From assembly GCA_973895155.1 (NCBI GenBank), contig OZ316892.1, positions 24,800,001 through 24,864,000 on the forward strand: a DNA stretch of 64,000 nt. Direction: 5' to 3'. Of this stretch, positions 11,494 to 22,681 are shown in pieces. A program made the position numbers and the translations under genes. The notes beneath the pieces were generated by a model that did no database searches, had not been told where the DNA came from, and saw only the letters and a list, made by a program, of their open reading frames with translations. How positions within the stretch are numbered: position 1 is the first letter of the stretch; each line of letters starts with the position of its first letter. The DNA is from Marsupella aquatica (Eukaryota > Marchantiophyta).

Positions 11494-14400
11494 TAGCCGG
11501 TAAGTTTTCTGTCTTGGATACCATGAAAATGTAGGCATTTCTCGTCATTTTAATTTTCCGAGGAACCAGGTCAAGGTCAAGGAAATTTTGGTCACTTTTA
11601 ACGATCAAGCATCAGGCCATGATTACATGTCTTGGTCACATTATTACCTCCAGTGGCCATTCTTTCGGGTTCTCACATTGTCATTTATCTAGACCTAAAG
11701 ATTTGGGGTTACCTGCGCTCTTTCCGTTGCAGTTTCTTTGTGAGACCATTGTTGTGTCAATTTCTTGAGCCATTTTTCCGAGGCCGAGGAAATTGTGTCC
11801 ACTCTTGTGGATCAAACGACAGGCCATCACTCCATGGTGTTACATTGTCGTCTCTGTATGCCTACAATTGTGGCGTTACTGTACTTGCTATGGAAGTAGA
11901 GTTTCCTGGTGAGGTCTTCCATTTTAATATGGCATCATCCCTAAATGACTAAACCTTTGGTATTCCTTGCAGTTTTTCTGTAGGTGGAGTTTCTGTTTGA
12001 AGTTCCGTAATTTCTGGCCCTCTATCGTGAGCGTCTTGGTTCTTACAAGTCTTTCTTCGTTTATTGCGCGCTGAGATATACGCTGGAAAGACAAATTTAA
12101 ATGCACAACAGAACGGGATAAATTTTAGGGTAAGATGCTACTTCGCATGTGAGCTCTTAAAATTTTTGCTCTTGGACAGTCTTCTGCCTTCGGCAGATGA
12201 TGATGCTGGTGATGCTCGTGAAGATGATGGTCCGTTTTTATAGTGTTGAGTAGAGGAGTGGGTCCCAAACACTCCTAGGTATAGAAAGTTAATCTATCTC
12301 CCTTTTTGCAACGCGAACAGGAGCCTGCTACCAACTTGTTGGGGGGCTCTCCATAAAGATGTCCTAAATGACGTCGATGAGCACTAGAGTTTTAGATCAC
12401 GGGATTAGGGTTTGTACATACCACCCTGGACAGGCCGCAAGAACCCAAATGTACTCAGCTTAGTGGTAGGAAATGCTCGTAAAGATAGTTATAGGTTTGC
12501 TGACAGATCCAGTCTTTGGAATACAACTTCCAAGGGGCTCCTCATGCACGCAGATGACGAATGGAAACAATGATCGCACTCCTGCATTTAGGAATTTGTA
12601 TACATCAGTGCAGATGAGTGCTTTTAGCAGCGTTGAACTTCTGAATTTCCAACCATTTTCTATACTCTGGACTTTTGAAGTATACTCATTGTCTATGTAC
12701 TGTCTTTTTGCACCCTGTGTTACATGGTTATACTCGTGGCCCATCCCTTTAGCATTGGCTGGCGATCCAGCCTCCCCTCCTCCTCTGACCAGGCACAAGT
12801 CATGTCTCGGGACCCGTCAAGCAAATTGATCCGACCCTTGTGTGGTTCACTGGTTTGAGGGGTCTATACACTAAAGGCTGTAGCAGATGCTGTGCAACTT
12901 ATCCACTTTTGGATTTGTAATCTGGCAGCCTGGGCCCTTCTGTCTGGCTGAGTGCCACATGTTCATTCGATCAAGATCCTGTCCGAACTATGAAAAGTGT
13001 TATGTTCTTTTCATTCCTGGCTCATAGCCTGGGTTACTTGTACGCTCTAGTTCGGTACCTAAGATTCATTATTAACTGGTTGCTGTTATTGTCCCGGGAA
13101 GATTGTGGCCGTCAGACTGAGAATTAAACTGAAAAAGCCTTCGAGCAATGTCCGAAACAATCCTGAATGGTCATCAATTTTATAATGCTCTACCATAGCA
13201 CGTGAACTCAGCTTCGTGCACTGATCTGAACATGACGTACTTCCGAGGCTGTCGACAGATATCAGTAAAGTGATTCAATTTATGAGTTTATTGATCAATT
13301 TTCATTAAGGTTTTCTAATTATCAATGAATCGGAATGTGCGAGTGGATTGTTTGTGGGGCGATTAAAGCATGTGTGGCTTAAACCGCATGCTCGCTTCGT
13401 TGGCCTTCTCAGTGGTTGACTTGCATCATTTTGTTCGATAGTCTTCATGAGTGAAATCATTGTGTCCCATTCAAATCTCTAACTTTGGAATGACAGTGTA
13501 ATCCAATGCTATCTTCCTATGCTTGCTCGAAGTTCACTGGTGCTGAATACTGTCCAGAAGTTAATGGCATAAATTGGAAAATGGTAGGTACTTGTACAAG
13601 GCATGTATCTCACTCATCACATATTATACAGCGGATGCAATCCATCGCACTATTTTATTGCTACAGTCCTAGACATAACGTTCCCACCCATCTGTAACTT
13701 CCATATTCTAACCTATAGCACAAAGCATGGGTCTGTACTTAAACCTTGCTACCACTATTCCAGACCCGTATAGTTTGTAGGGTGATTCATCGTTGGGGAA
13801 CCAGTATCGAAATGGTTCCAAACTTGTGTTGTATTATATTCATTCTGAGGTGAAAGAGAGCTTCCATTGATACTATTGGCTTCCATCCCGTGCTGTAACA
13901 ATTTTGTGTTGTGGACATTCTCTATCAGGACAGTTTGAACTGTATTCTGTACAAGATCCCAAAATATGAGTCTGGCCCCAAACCACCCCTTGTGACTATC
14001 GACACTAACGATGGTGGGTGATAGGACCTACCTTTAAATTTAGGTCGGGACGGAGGGAGTAATTAATTAAGACGAAGCTTTTGGCCCACAACTCCTTAGA
14101 GTAAAATTTGACTCCAGTTTCACAGCACCATTCTTGCCATCTCGGACTTGAAGTCTGAGAATTGGATCTACTTCCTTCCAATCCACCTGTGGTATCTCAA
14201 ATATTTAGCAATTGAACATGGAGCGAAGTGCCGTTCACAAATTCAAGCCAATGACTTCAAGCAACTGAGATAAGTATAAAGATACGTACTTCAATCATTC
14301 CGAAAGAAGGGCCTCGCACAAAGCCACATTCCTCGTGATCTCTCAAGCCCACTGGGTCTCTTGTCCAGTCTGCAGCATACAATATTCAGGCTTAAAATCA

Positions 14401-14680
14401 ATCCCATAAACCTCGTATTTCAGCCGTACTCAAACAACCCAAAAGGGCTCAACCTGCCACTTTACTGCGGAATTTATGGAGACTTTTAAGGACTCCATGT
14501 CAGACAGATAGCACCTGAACAATTTCTGAGTGGAATACACATGCTTCTATCAAACATGAGATAATGAACTCATGAACATGAGAGGAAGCGATTGATGCAA
14601 AACCGTCATAGACGCTGTAGCCTATAGATCAACTGTAATTGGATTGGATATCCAAATTTGTTCTCGTGCAGCAGAAGAGA
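11494..14680. other. Intergenic DNA, no recognised gene
   Basis: A 'ggtaagtttt' just after the prefoldin stop could be the donor of a 3'-UTR intron, and the T-rich stretch to about 12200 could belong to that transcript. From 12250 to 14680 there are only short open frames on both strands without recognisable domains (the longest about 118 codons at 12473-12829, mirrored on the other strand). Confidence 0.4.
14044..14062. mobile_element. Single Stowaway-like terminal motif
   Basis: 'gggacggagggagta' followed by 'attaatta' matches the conserved end of Stowaway (Tc1/mariner-type) MITEs with a TA target. I find no matching opposite end within several hundred bases, so this is at best an orphan end. 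Confidence 0.25.
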
Positions 14681-17600
14681 TCATAACGGGTGAAGTTCAG
14701 TACCATCGCAACTGAAGTTGGCACCTGTGCTGGTTGTCAGTCCACTGGCCATCACCTGGAACACTTACCAGACACGTTTCAATGGATTGACGGTGTTTTG
14801 GAGACTGACCATCTGCTGTGAAAGGCAGAGAGCAACTAATAACATGTAGAAGGAGCTTTTCACAGCAGCATCGAAGTATGGATTTCCAGATACTAAGTCT
14901 AGTAAAGTCGATAATACTCTATATTCTGCACGACTCGAGACTGACAAGCTTGGATTGAATGGTCAGATGACTTACTTGGAATAACGGATAAGAGAAGTCA
15001 ACGCCTTCGTAATATTGGGAGTACGATAGTTTGTGTGGCCTCAAGACCTTCATGAAGAAAATCACATACCATCCGTTTCAGTGACAATAGCCAGGCAAAA
15101 ACCTGTAAAGTTGGTGTGACTCAAAGAAACAGTAGTAGCCGATTCCACAGAGTGAAGCTACTCCCGCTTTGATTGCTGCCATATCCTTAGTATATCTCAC
15201 GGTTCTCAATTGTGGGACTATTACGATGACACCACAGGTCAACAAGATCTTGGTCTACTTTGAACAAGATGAGAAGAATACAATGACCAAGCAATTACCG
15301 CTAAACTAAGAAACAAGGAGTTCACGAGATGAGAATGGATCGATATGAGAACAAGACCCATTTGAAGAATTTCAGATTAAGATGTTCAATAACAAAGCCA
15401 AGTTCTTTAAGGCCACAAATGTGGGAATTACGACGACACTACCTTTATGTCAGAAAAGTGCATATCGCCCGTTAAGATAGTCACACATCCAGATGTGCGA
15501 GAGAGGAGATGGAGTAAGTGGAGCTGTGCTGGCTTGTAGCATTCCCAATCATCTCCAGTACATAGGCAAGCCAAATTGGTCCGGACTGTTCCCTCATTTT
15601 CACACATCTGCAATACATCCAGAACACTGTAAATACGAAACTACCAGAACAGTCAATCATGATTTTGAAGTCAAGAACTTGAAACAAGTATTCATGGAAT
15701 TCCATACATGCATGCAAACCATTGGAAGTTTTTGACCAGACAACTGAAAATTGCTCCATCAAATAGGTCACCTTGAGAGGCAAAGTTAGGCACCTGGGGT
15801 TTTGGGTTTCCGAGGAGAACCGAACTTGAAACTATAAGCTTCACCGGAGCATTCGATTGGGCTAGGCTTTCCTTTAGCCATAATCTTTGATCTTTTCCGA
15901 GTACCTACGTCATCGTGCAGTGGAAAGTGATTTACCGAGAAGCAGAACGAAGTTTAAATTTAAATCCTCGAATTTGAAGTTTTGCCTCTCTGCACAACCA
16001 AAGTCTTCAGCCAAAATTTGTTTAAAATACACGATGTGACTCACCTGCAACATCTAGATTTCTCACAGAAAATTATTCCAGCACTTCGAACGAAGTAAGA
16101 AGTTCTATTTTGGACTAGATACAAAACCTCAACATAGCTGACATCGCATGAATCAGTCATACCTCGCAAAAGGGACTCTCTACACGTCCATCAACGACGT
16201 CTGAACCTGAAGCTTCCACTAAATTCCCATCCGTGTCAACAACAAAAGAGCGGGAGCCAAAGAGAGGTGACGACGCGTCACATGCTTCGGGATAAAGAAT
16301 ATTCCGTTTGTTGCTCTCCTGCAGACACCACCCTTCAGCCCAATCAACGAGCCTCGTCACTAGTACTCAAGAAAATAAATGAAAACAAATAGTATGTACA
16401 GGCTCTTGTGCACAATCTTGTATAGTAGCATGCAATTTTCAAATCTCCCTACCGTGGACTCTTGCAATAGCAGGTGAAATAACCTACTCTACAAGCAGAT
16501 GAGCACTATGGATTTATGAAAAAGTATATCACAAACCATAAAAAATTTCATCGTCTTTACTACAGCATGATCCCCTGCCCAAATCCCCTCCATGTAAGAA
16601 ATCCTTGCACCTGTTAGGAAAGACATTGCACAGTTTTGTGAGATAAAATCACACATCAGAAGACTGGTCCATATAACGCTTCTTATATAGATTGCAGCAT
16701 AGTTAAGGGAAAGGAGTAATCCCTGACCAGGCATGCTGTGGATGATCAGCAATTGCAAGTACTGCTTTACAAAATTCACGTCGGGTGTGGCAGGGGAGTG
16801 TGCCCCGATTGTAGCGCTCATCCAGGAGAAAAATGTCAATCTCTCGACCCGGTCGGTCCCCATTCAAAGTATACTGCAAATACATTGCGCACACGCAGAT
16901 GCGGATGCTCATTCGTTTTGTCAACGAAAATTGCAACGAAAACGTTGACAGAAATAAGCACTGTATATGCAAACGAAAGAACAAGGTATTTGATCTGGCT
17001 TCATTAAATATCTGTACTTGTAATTATGCTAGGCCCGAGATCACTAGCATTCCTCAAGTGAACCCTACAGATGCTCAGAGCTCACCTTCCACTCTATGCC
17101 CCTGCCCCTGTTTCTGCGAGGACTACCGTTGGGTTCACCAATTGCATCCAAAAATATCTGCTTCAGACTATCCTTTTTTGGTAGACGATAGTTCCCATTG
17201 GTCCTGCAGAGAATCATGTAATTCTTGCAAATTGAAACTTCAGAAAGTTTTTTTTCAAATTTGAAGTACTCCGTTAAGTGTGTATCCAGCAACCTCTCAT
17301 GACATGACAAATGAGAAAAGAATAGGTGTATTTGACAAAATGATGCGAGATGAACTGTGAAAAGAGGAAGCATGGTACCAACTGTAGTCATGATCGTCGT
17401 ATGTACCAAATATTCGACGTGGACAAATAGAAGGATCTGGACCAGTAGGAGGCAATAAGCCTTTTGCACGGTGACCAGGGCACATGAATTCCAAAAACTG
17501 CAACGTGCGACGAACTTATTAGCCTCGCCCGCAGAAGAGGAAAGCATGCAGGGGTTAAGCGAACCTTTCCATTTCAAATAATTTGGAACAGATGTCCGTA

Positions 17601-18776
17601 GAGCAGGCACCCAGGTTGAGCGAATAAGTTGTCAACAGAGAACACATGTGGGCATTACATTTTTACCTGGGCATAGTCTGGATTAGAGAGCTGCGCTTGC
17701 ACCCGACTTAATGCATGGTCATGATTACCTGCAAACAGAGAAGTTGCGGTAATCATTTCGATAAGTCAAGATTTAGATTAGACGTAGCGAATTGCAAACT
17801 CGATACTGGTCAAAAGCTTAGCAAGAAGACCAAAAACAAAGCAATGAGGAAGCAAACTGTACATCTTCTTCACTGTACTGACCTGCCATACAGGTGTAAG
17901 GAGGCTGATGAAGCCAGTCAGCAGTGCAATTGCAATGTGCATGATTGGGGAGAGCTTGACAGTTCACCCGAGGTTCATCCATGTAGGCCATATCTCCTAC
18001 CCTGCGGCAGAGTATTTTCAGTATCACAATCTGAATCAATGTTAAGCGACCTAGCTACATCAAACCGCATCTTCGTTGCCCATTCTTCAAGGCCTCACCT
18101 CTTTTCTACAATATTTATGGTTGCCAAAGCTAGCAGCTTAATTATACATCCAATACAAATCCAAAACAATTGTTATGGTTGCTCAGATCCTTCAGCCTAG
18201 AAAACTTCTCCATTTAACAAAAGAAACCACTTAAGATATGCATACTTTGGGCATTCACTTAACTACAGAGAAATCGGAAGTCAATGTGAACCCACTCAAA
18301 CGAGGAGTGCACGACATGAAGAAGGAGAGCTGAAGCTACAAAATGAAGACATCTGAACGCTGTTGACACCACTCAAAACAATCTACATACATACATCCAT
18401 GCATCCAGGCATGATAACCCCTAAATCTTTTACAAGTGAATCTGGGGACGCAAACAGCAACTCTTCAAAAAGGACGGTAATGAGAATAAGAAAGAGACCA
18501 GATCCAAGCATCAGGGTCACTGGGAATGACACCGTGGACCCAGATGGGCTGTGGGCTGTAGTCATAAGCGGTGCAAGATCCGAAAGCAATTTTAGAGACC
18601 ATTCTTTCACGAGGAGCTGAAGTTGGAAGTGACACCCCAGATCTCTCTAGAGTGACGATGCTCACAATTGATAGAACTGTTGAAATCACAGAAACGACTC
18701 CCACCAGCATCACACCTACAAAACTCCAGCGCACCTGTTGCACTGTTCTTATCAGAATGGGGCCATTATTTTGCAT
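14681..18776 (-). CDS. PhoD-like metallophosphatase (alkaline phosphatase D family), multi-exon
   Basis: Exons 1-9 on the minus strand: 18776-18499, 18001-17883, 17728-17667, 17497-17379, 17203-17086, 16873-16728, 16610-16537, 16332-16163 and 15607-15443. All junctions are GT-AG and phases close (1251 nt, 417 codons). Two further exons are likely: about 14815 (or 14812)-14769 and 14755-14681, the latter beginning VMASGLTTSTGANF; the piece between 15443 and 14815 is unresolved, and the true 3' end may differ. Residues ~18-41 form a hydrophobic signal anchor. Metal-site motifs follow in order: FGSC, GDMAYMDEP, GNHDHAL, GTYDDHDYSW, FLDAIGEPNGSPRRN, DIFLLDERYNRGTLPCH and LTGDMHFSD. The family hydrolyses phosphate mono- or diesters with Fe/Ca or similar metals; the anchor suggests action in the secretory pathway or outside the cell. 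The acceptor before exon 8 has a weak pyrimidine tract. Confidence 0.88.
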
Positions 18777-19010
18777 AGTGATACGCCCACTAGAAGCCCC
18801 GACCCAGGCAGACCATGAGGAACAGTAATTCAAAGCGTTCAGAAGGCACAGTGGCAAATCAAATCACAATTGTTCCACTATTCTTATCCGCATGGAGCTA
18901 TTAATTGTGTAGTGCTACGCCCATGGAAGCCCCGACCTAGGCAGACCATGAGGTACTATATTTCAACGCGTTAGGAAGTCACATTGGCAAATCAAATCCC
19001 AATCAATTGT
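18744..19010. repeat. ~136-bp tandem duplication over the start of the phosphatase gene
   Basis: The segment from about 18744 to 18870 recurs at about 18880-19010: 'gaagccccgacc', 'aggcagaccatgagg' and 'ggcaaatcaaatc' occur in both copies. The first copy contains the start codon (18776-18774) of the phosphatase; the second lies directly upstream and would fall in its leader or promoter. The copies differ at many sites. Confidence 0.85.
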
Positions 19011-20879
19011 TTTATTTCAAGTTGGTCCCGTTTTTGCAGGAATTGTTTAATTTGGACACCGGACGTCTGAAATTTCTAGAGAAAATCTCCAAAACTTCCG
19101 TTCTGCTGATGTTTTGCTGTAGGTTGCAATTTAGAAAAGCACTGTTCTTAGCAGACATCTTGTGGAGGAAGAGGATGGAGAATTCTTTGCTGACTATTAG
19201 TTTCAGTTGCTCCACTTTATACTCCAAGTTCAATTTCCTGGGAGAAAGAAACAAAGCTCGTGCACCCGCCCGCAAAACCAACGATTTGAAAAGGAAATGG
19301 AAGCAGGTGGAAAACAACAAACGGTTTCGTAAGCGACAGTCAGCTGCAGAGATCCAGATGGGACGACTCTACCATACCTGCCCGACAGATGGATCTAAAG
19401 TGTTCCATAATGAAGATATTATTAGACATTTCATTTCGAATCAAACCTTGTAAAAATTATACAGCGATTGAATGAACCCTCACGAGAATAGAGAAGCAAC
19501 CTTGCGTGGCCTGGATTCCCTGCGCCTCGGTAACGGGATCCTATCTCTGTCCGGGGACTCCGCCCAATGAATGTCACCCTCAAGAAGCTCGGCATGATCT
19601 TCTGCGTCCCCCGCTGCTTGTCTCCGTCTGTCCATTGTGTAATAATCCCTTCGGACGAGGCTAGCAAACAGTCTTCCTGGGCGCACAGTAGAATTCCTTC
19701 CTGGATAACATTCCTATCGTCCAACTATACGCGTTTCCAGTATGTCTGCGGCGCATGGACATCAATTGACGGACGGCAAATGATAATCTGTGAAGCGCCA
19801 ATTGTACATCAGCAAGCTGCGCAATCTCTTTCAAAACGATGGCTCGAAATTCGTAGTCTTCTTTCATACAACTCGTCGAGGAATCCCCGGCTTGAGTGTC
19901 CGTCACCGAGTGTAGCTTAGCTGCTTTTTTTTGCCTAGCACCTTCGCAAGTACGAAGTCGACGGAATCAGGTCCGGATGCCGCGCACAGAATTCACCCGA
20001 AATGAAATACGCAAAAATTTCCTCCCTCCAATACGTAGAAAGGTTATCAACGACCAAAATGTCAAAAGCAGTCGTACTCTACACTCCTGTGTTCCCATTC
20101 ACACAGATACTTTCACATCTCCTGGCCAATCCGGACGAATGCAGCAAAATCCCATAAATTCAAAATATCTGCCAATCCGCTCCTCTCTTCCGTCTTCCAT
20201 ACCCCTGCAGCAATTTCCAAAAGAATCCTACCAATTCAACTAATCTGGAGGAGCAAAACAAGCGAAAACAACAACTCCGTCAAAAAGGCCGCGACGCCAA
20301 GTTCATCAACATTCCTTCCAGTCCATCGGGAAAAGAAAAGACCACTTCAATTTCATGAGCCACTGCTCATGCTCCATGCTGGAAACGGAAAACGGCGTAC
20401 ATACACACCGTAGTACAATAGTAGCCAACCAGGCAGCACTGGAAGGAAGAATTGTGATCAGAACGACCGCCTCGGCTGCCCGATTCGAAGTCAAATTAAG
20501 CCGAAGTCAAATAAACCCCTCCATCGCAAAGCTCGACGACAGCCGCAATAATCAAACGATGAGTCTGCGGCCCCAATCAAAGTCCAATTTCATCGAATTC
20601 ATGTGCTTCGCGTGCATCCACGCCACCATATCGTCTAGTAGTAGAGAACAAAGAGATTGGCATCATCGCGAGCCAGAGAGCAGAAAAAGGGCGCGGTCAA
20701 TCAGTCATGTAGACGCAATTCGAATGTCGAGGGTACACACGGGACCGGCGAGCCCCGTGAAGGCCGTGATCTTGGTGGCATATGCTCCTACCATGGAACC
20801 CTCATCATGCCGCCCCCCGCCCCGCCGTACCCCTCTCGGCCAATGTCCCTCGTACTCGCGAACTTTTTATGCCTCGGAA
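19011..20879. other. Upstream region of the phosphatase gene; no recognised gene
   Basis: Several frames of 80-175 codons exist on both strands. The most protein-like is on the minus strand at 19906-19661 (EIAQLADVQLALHRL), with a possible continuation in another frame to 19480 (DAEDHAELLEGDI), but I recognise no domain and no clear splice pair. It may be a decayed gene or chance. Confidence 0.3.
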
Positions 20880-21030
20880 TGATTATCACTTGATTTATAA
20901 TAGGGACGCTTTTGCCTTGAAATTATTATCATCACTTGATTTATAATAGGGACGTTTTTGCCATGAAATTATTATCATCACTTGATTAATAATAGGGACG
21001 CTTTTGTCTCGAAATGATTTTCACTTCACT
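20880..21030. repeat. 45-46-bp tandem repeat, three units
   Basis: 'cacttgatttataataggg' begins at 20888, 20933 and 20979, each followed by 'acg.ttttg.c..gaaattatt'. A further diverged copy, 'cacttagaatcgggacgca..cctcgaaattatt', is found at about 21697-21735. The 0.7 kb between is unusually AT-rich and gene-free, so the two blocks may mark the ends of a decayed element. Confidence 0.8.
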
Positions 21031-21789
21031 TCACTAAATTTTTTCTAGGCTGCTGTATATGGTGGGACACTCTTTCTCTATCTTGTCTCATTGAATTTGA
21101 TTGAAATGTATTATTACGTTAATTTGGTCTAATCTATGCTTTAATTATGCATTATTTAGAATTTAGTCAGTTTTGGCAGCCCCTTTAAATTTTTTAATTT
21201 CCTTAGTTTTTATTAGATCCCTATAAATTTTTTAATATTTTGAGGGGCATATTTCCTTATTGGCATGAGAGAAGGTTAGACCCTTCAACCAACCAACTAG
21301 TACACTATTCATTGATGAGTCCACCTTATATGTCATTAGTTATAGAGTTTACACTGTTCATGGTTTATTGATGAATTGGTGTCACCTAAATAGAGAGCCT
21401 CAAATAGAACAGAAATTTTAAAAACAAAATTCAGTAGTTTAGGCTCTTCTCTTTGAATCATAAAGTGTTGTGCTTATACAAGTACATTGACTAGTACCTT
21501 GAAATTAATGCACATGTCTTCAAATATTGTACTTTTCTCATTATTAAAAATCTGTGTAGTTTTTTCATTAACTTTCATAAAATCATTCTTTCAATACTTG
21601 TTTTTTATAAACTAGTCGTATTAAAATGTCTCCTCATTTCAATTCTTCTAGATAAGTCAAAATAGGCATGTAGGAGGATGAACATGCTATATCACTTCAC
21701 TTAGAATCGGGACGCATTAGCCTCGAAATTATTGCTTACAATAGAGGGAGGCGAAAGGAAAATGATTCTCTCGCGTACCGAGACCAGTG

Positions 21790-22681
21790 TCATGCAACCC
21801 ATGGACCTTGACTTTTACACCTTTCATATATTTCAAACTGCCACAAAACAGAGGGTGAGAGTGCCGCCAACAGTGAGACAACAGTGAGACGTACATGATA
21901 CCTCAGGCAAAAGACCCAATCAAGGGGTGGGACCACCAAAGGGCCAGAAGGCCAGGAAGCAAAGAAACAAAGAACTACCCTAGACCCAAACACCAACACC
22001 CCAAAGCCTATCGATCAGCAAACTGAAGAGCCTGGTATAACTCCCGTGCAAATTGCATGGGAGGGTCAAGCAAAGGAATCCTACTAGAGGCCCTAAGACC
22101 AACAGCCTCACAGCGACAAAGAATAGTGAACATCTGAGTGTGCCCGCTGAAGCACAACATACACCTTCTGTCTAAAGAATGTCGTGATGACAAACACCCG
22201 GGGATAGGGCCTCCGCTCAATATACTTAATTGCGCAAGAGTGTAGAAAATGGTCAAAGGATGGGTTTAGTGCCCCAAATATCTCCACGGCAAAGGGATAG
22301 AAGAGGTCCCCAGGTACCGCACAGCATAGGCCTCCCCCTTAAGTCAAGCTGCCCTTGCAGCGACATGGCCTGGTACATAGGCAGCAGAAGCCATTTTGGC
22401 CCCACTGGTTGGATAAGCAACAATGACATCCCCAAGGGCACAAACTCCGGCACGAGAGAATACCAAATCTGCCCGACAACGATCAGAACCTCATCCCGTG
22501 GAGGTAACACACGTCTGAGGTGCTCCATCATAACATGGTACCCAGAGTCACAAGCAATTACCGCCACCACGTCCCAGATGTCATCGTGTGTTGCAATCCT
22601 CTCTACCATATCACACCTGAGAATATGAACACCCTGCCCATCAGGGGCGCACCACAGAGTGACGCATGTGGGAAGACCCAA
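21790..22681 (-). pseudogene. Decayed C-terminal piece of a non-LTR-type reverse transcriptase
   Basis: The minus-strand frame 22681-22253 reads GLPTCVTLWC, then DGQGVHILRC and HDDIWD, followed by a VVAVIA..SGYHV stretch. This is the Cys/His cluster plus HD..D arrangement found after the RT domain of non-LTR elements, and it resembles in layout the region HPLLAGLPPSCTC..GVHLLRC..HD of the intact element at 43.7-53.7 kb. Frames further downstream on the same strand (22256-21790) look like its shifted continuation. The likely RT core upstream is absent. A remnant, possibly of a related but different family. Confidence 0.45.

Noticed and set aside
20355-20882. 175-codon plus-strand frame
   Set aside because: No domain, Ser/Arg-rich, and no supporting splice or promoter signal.
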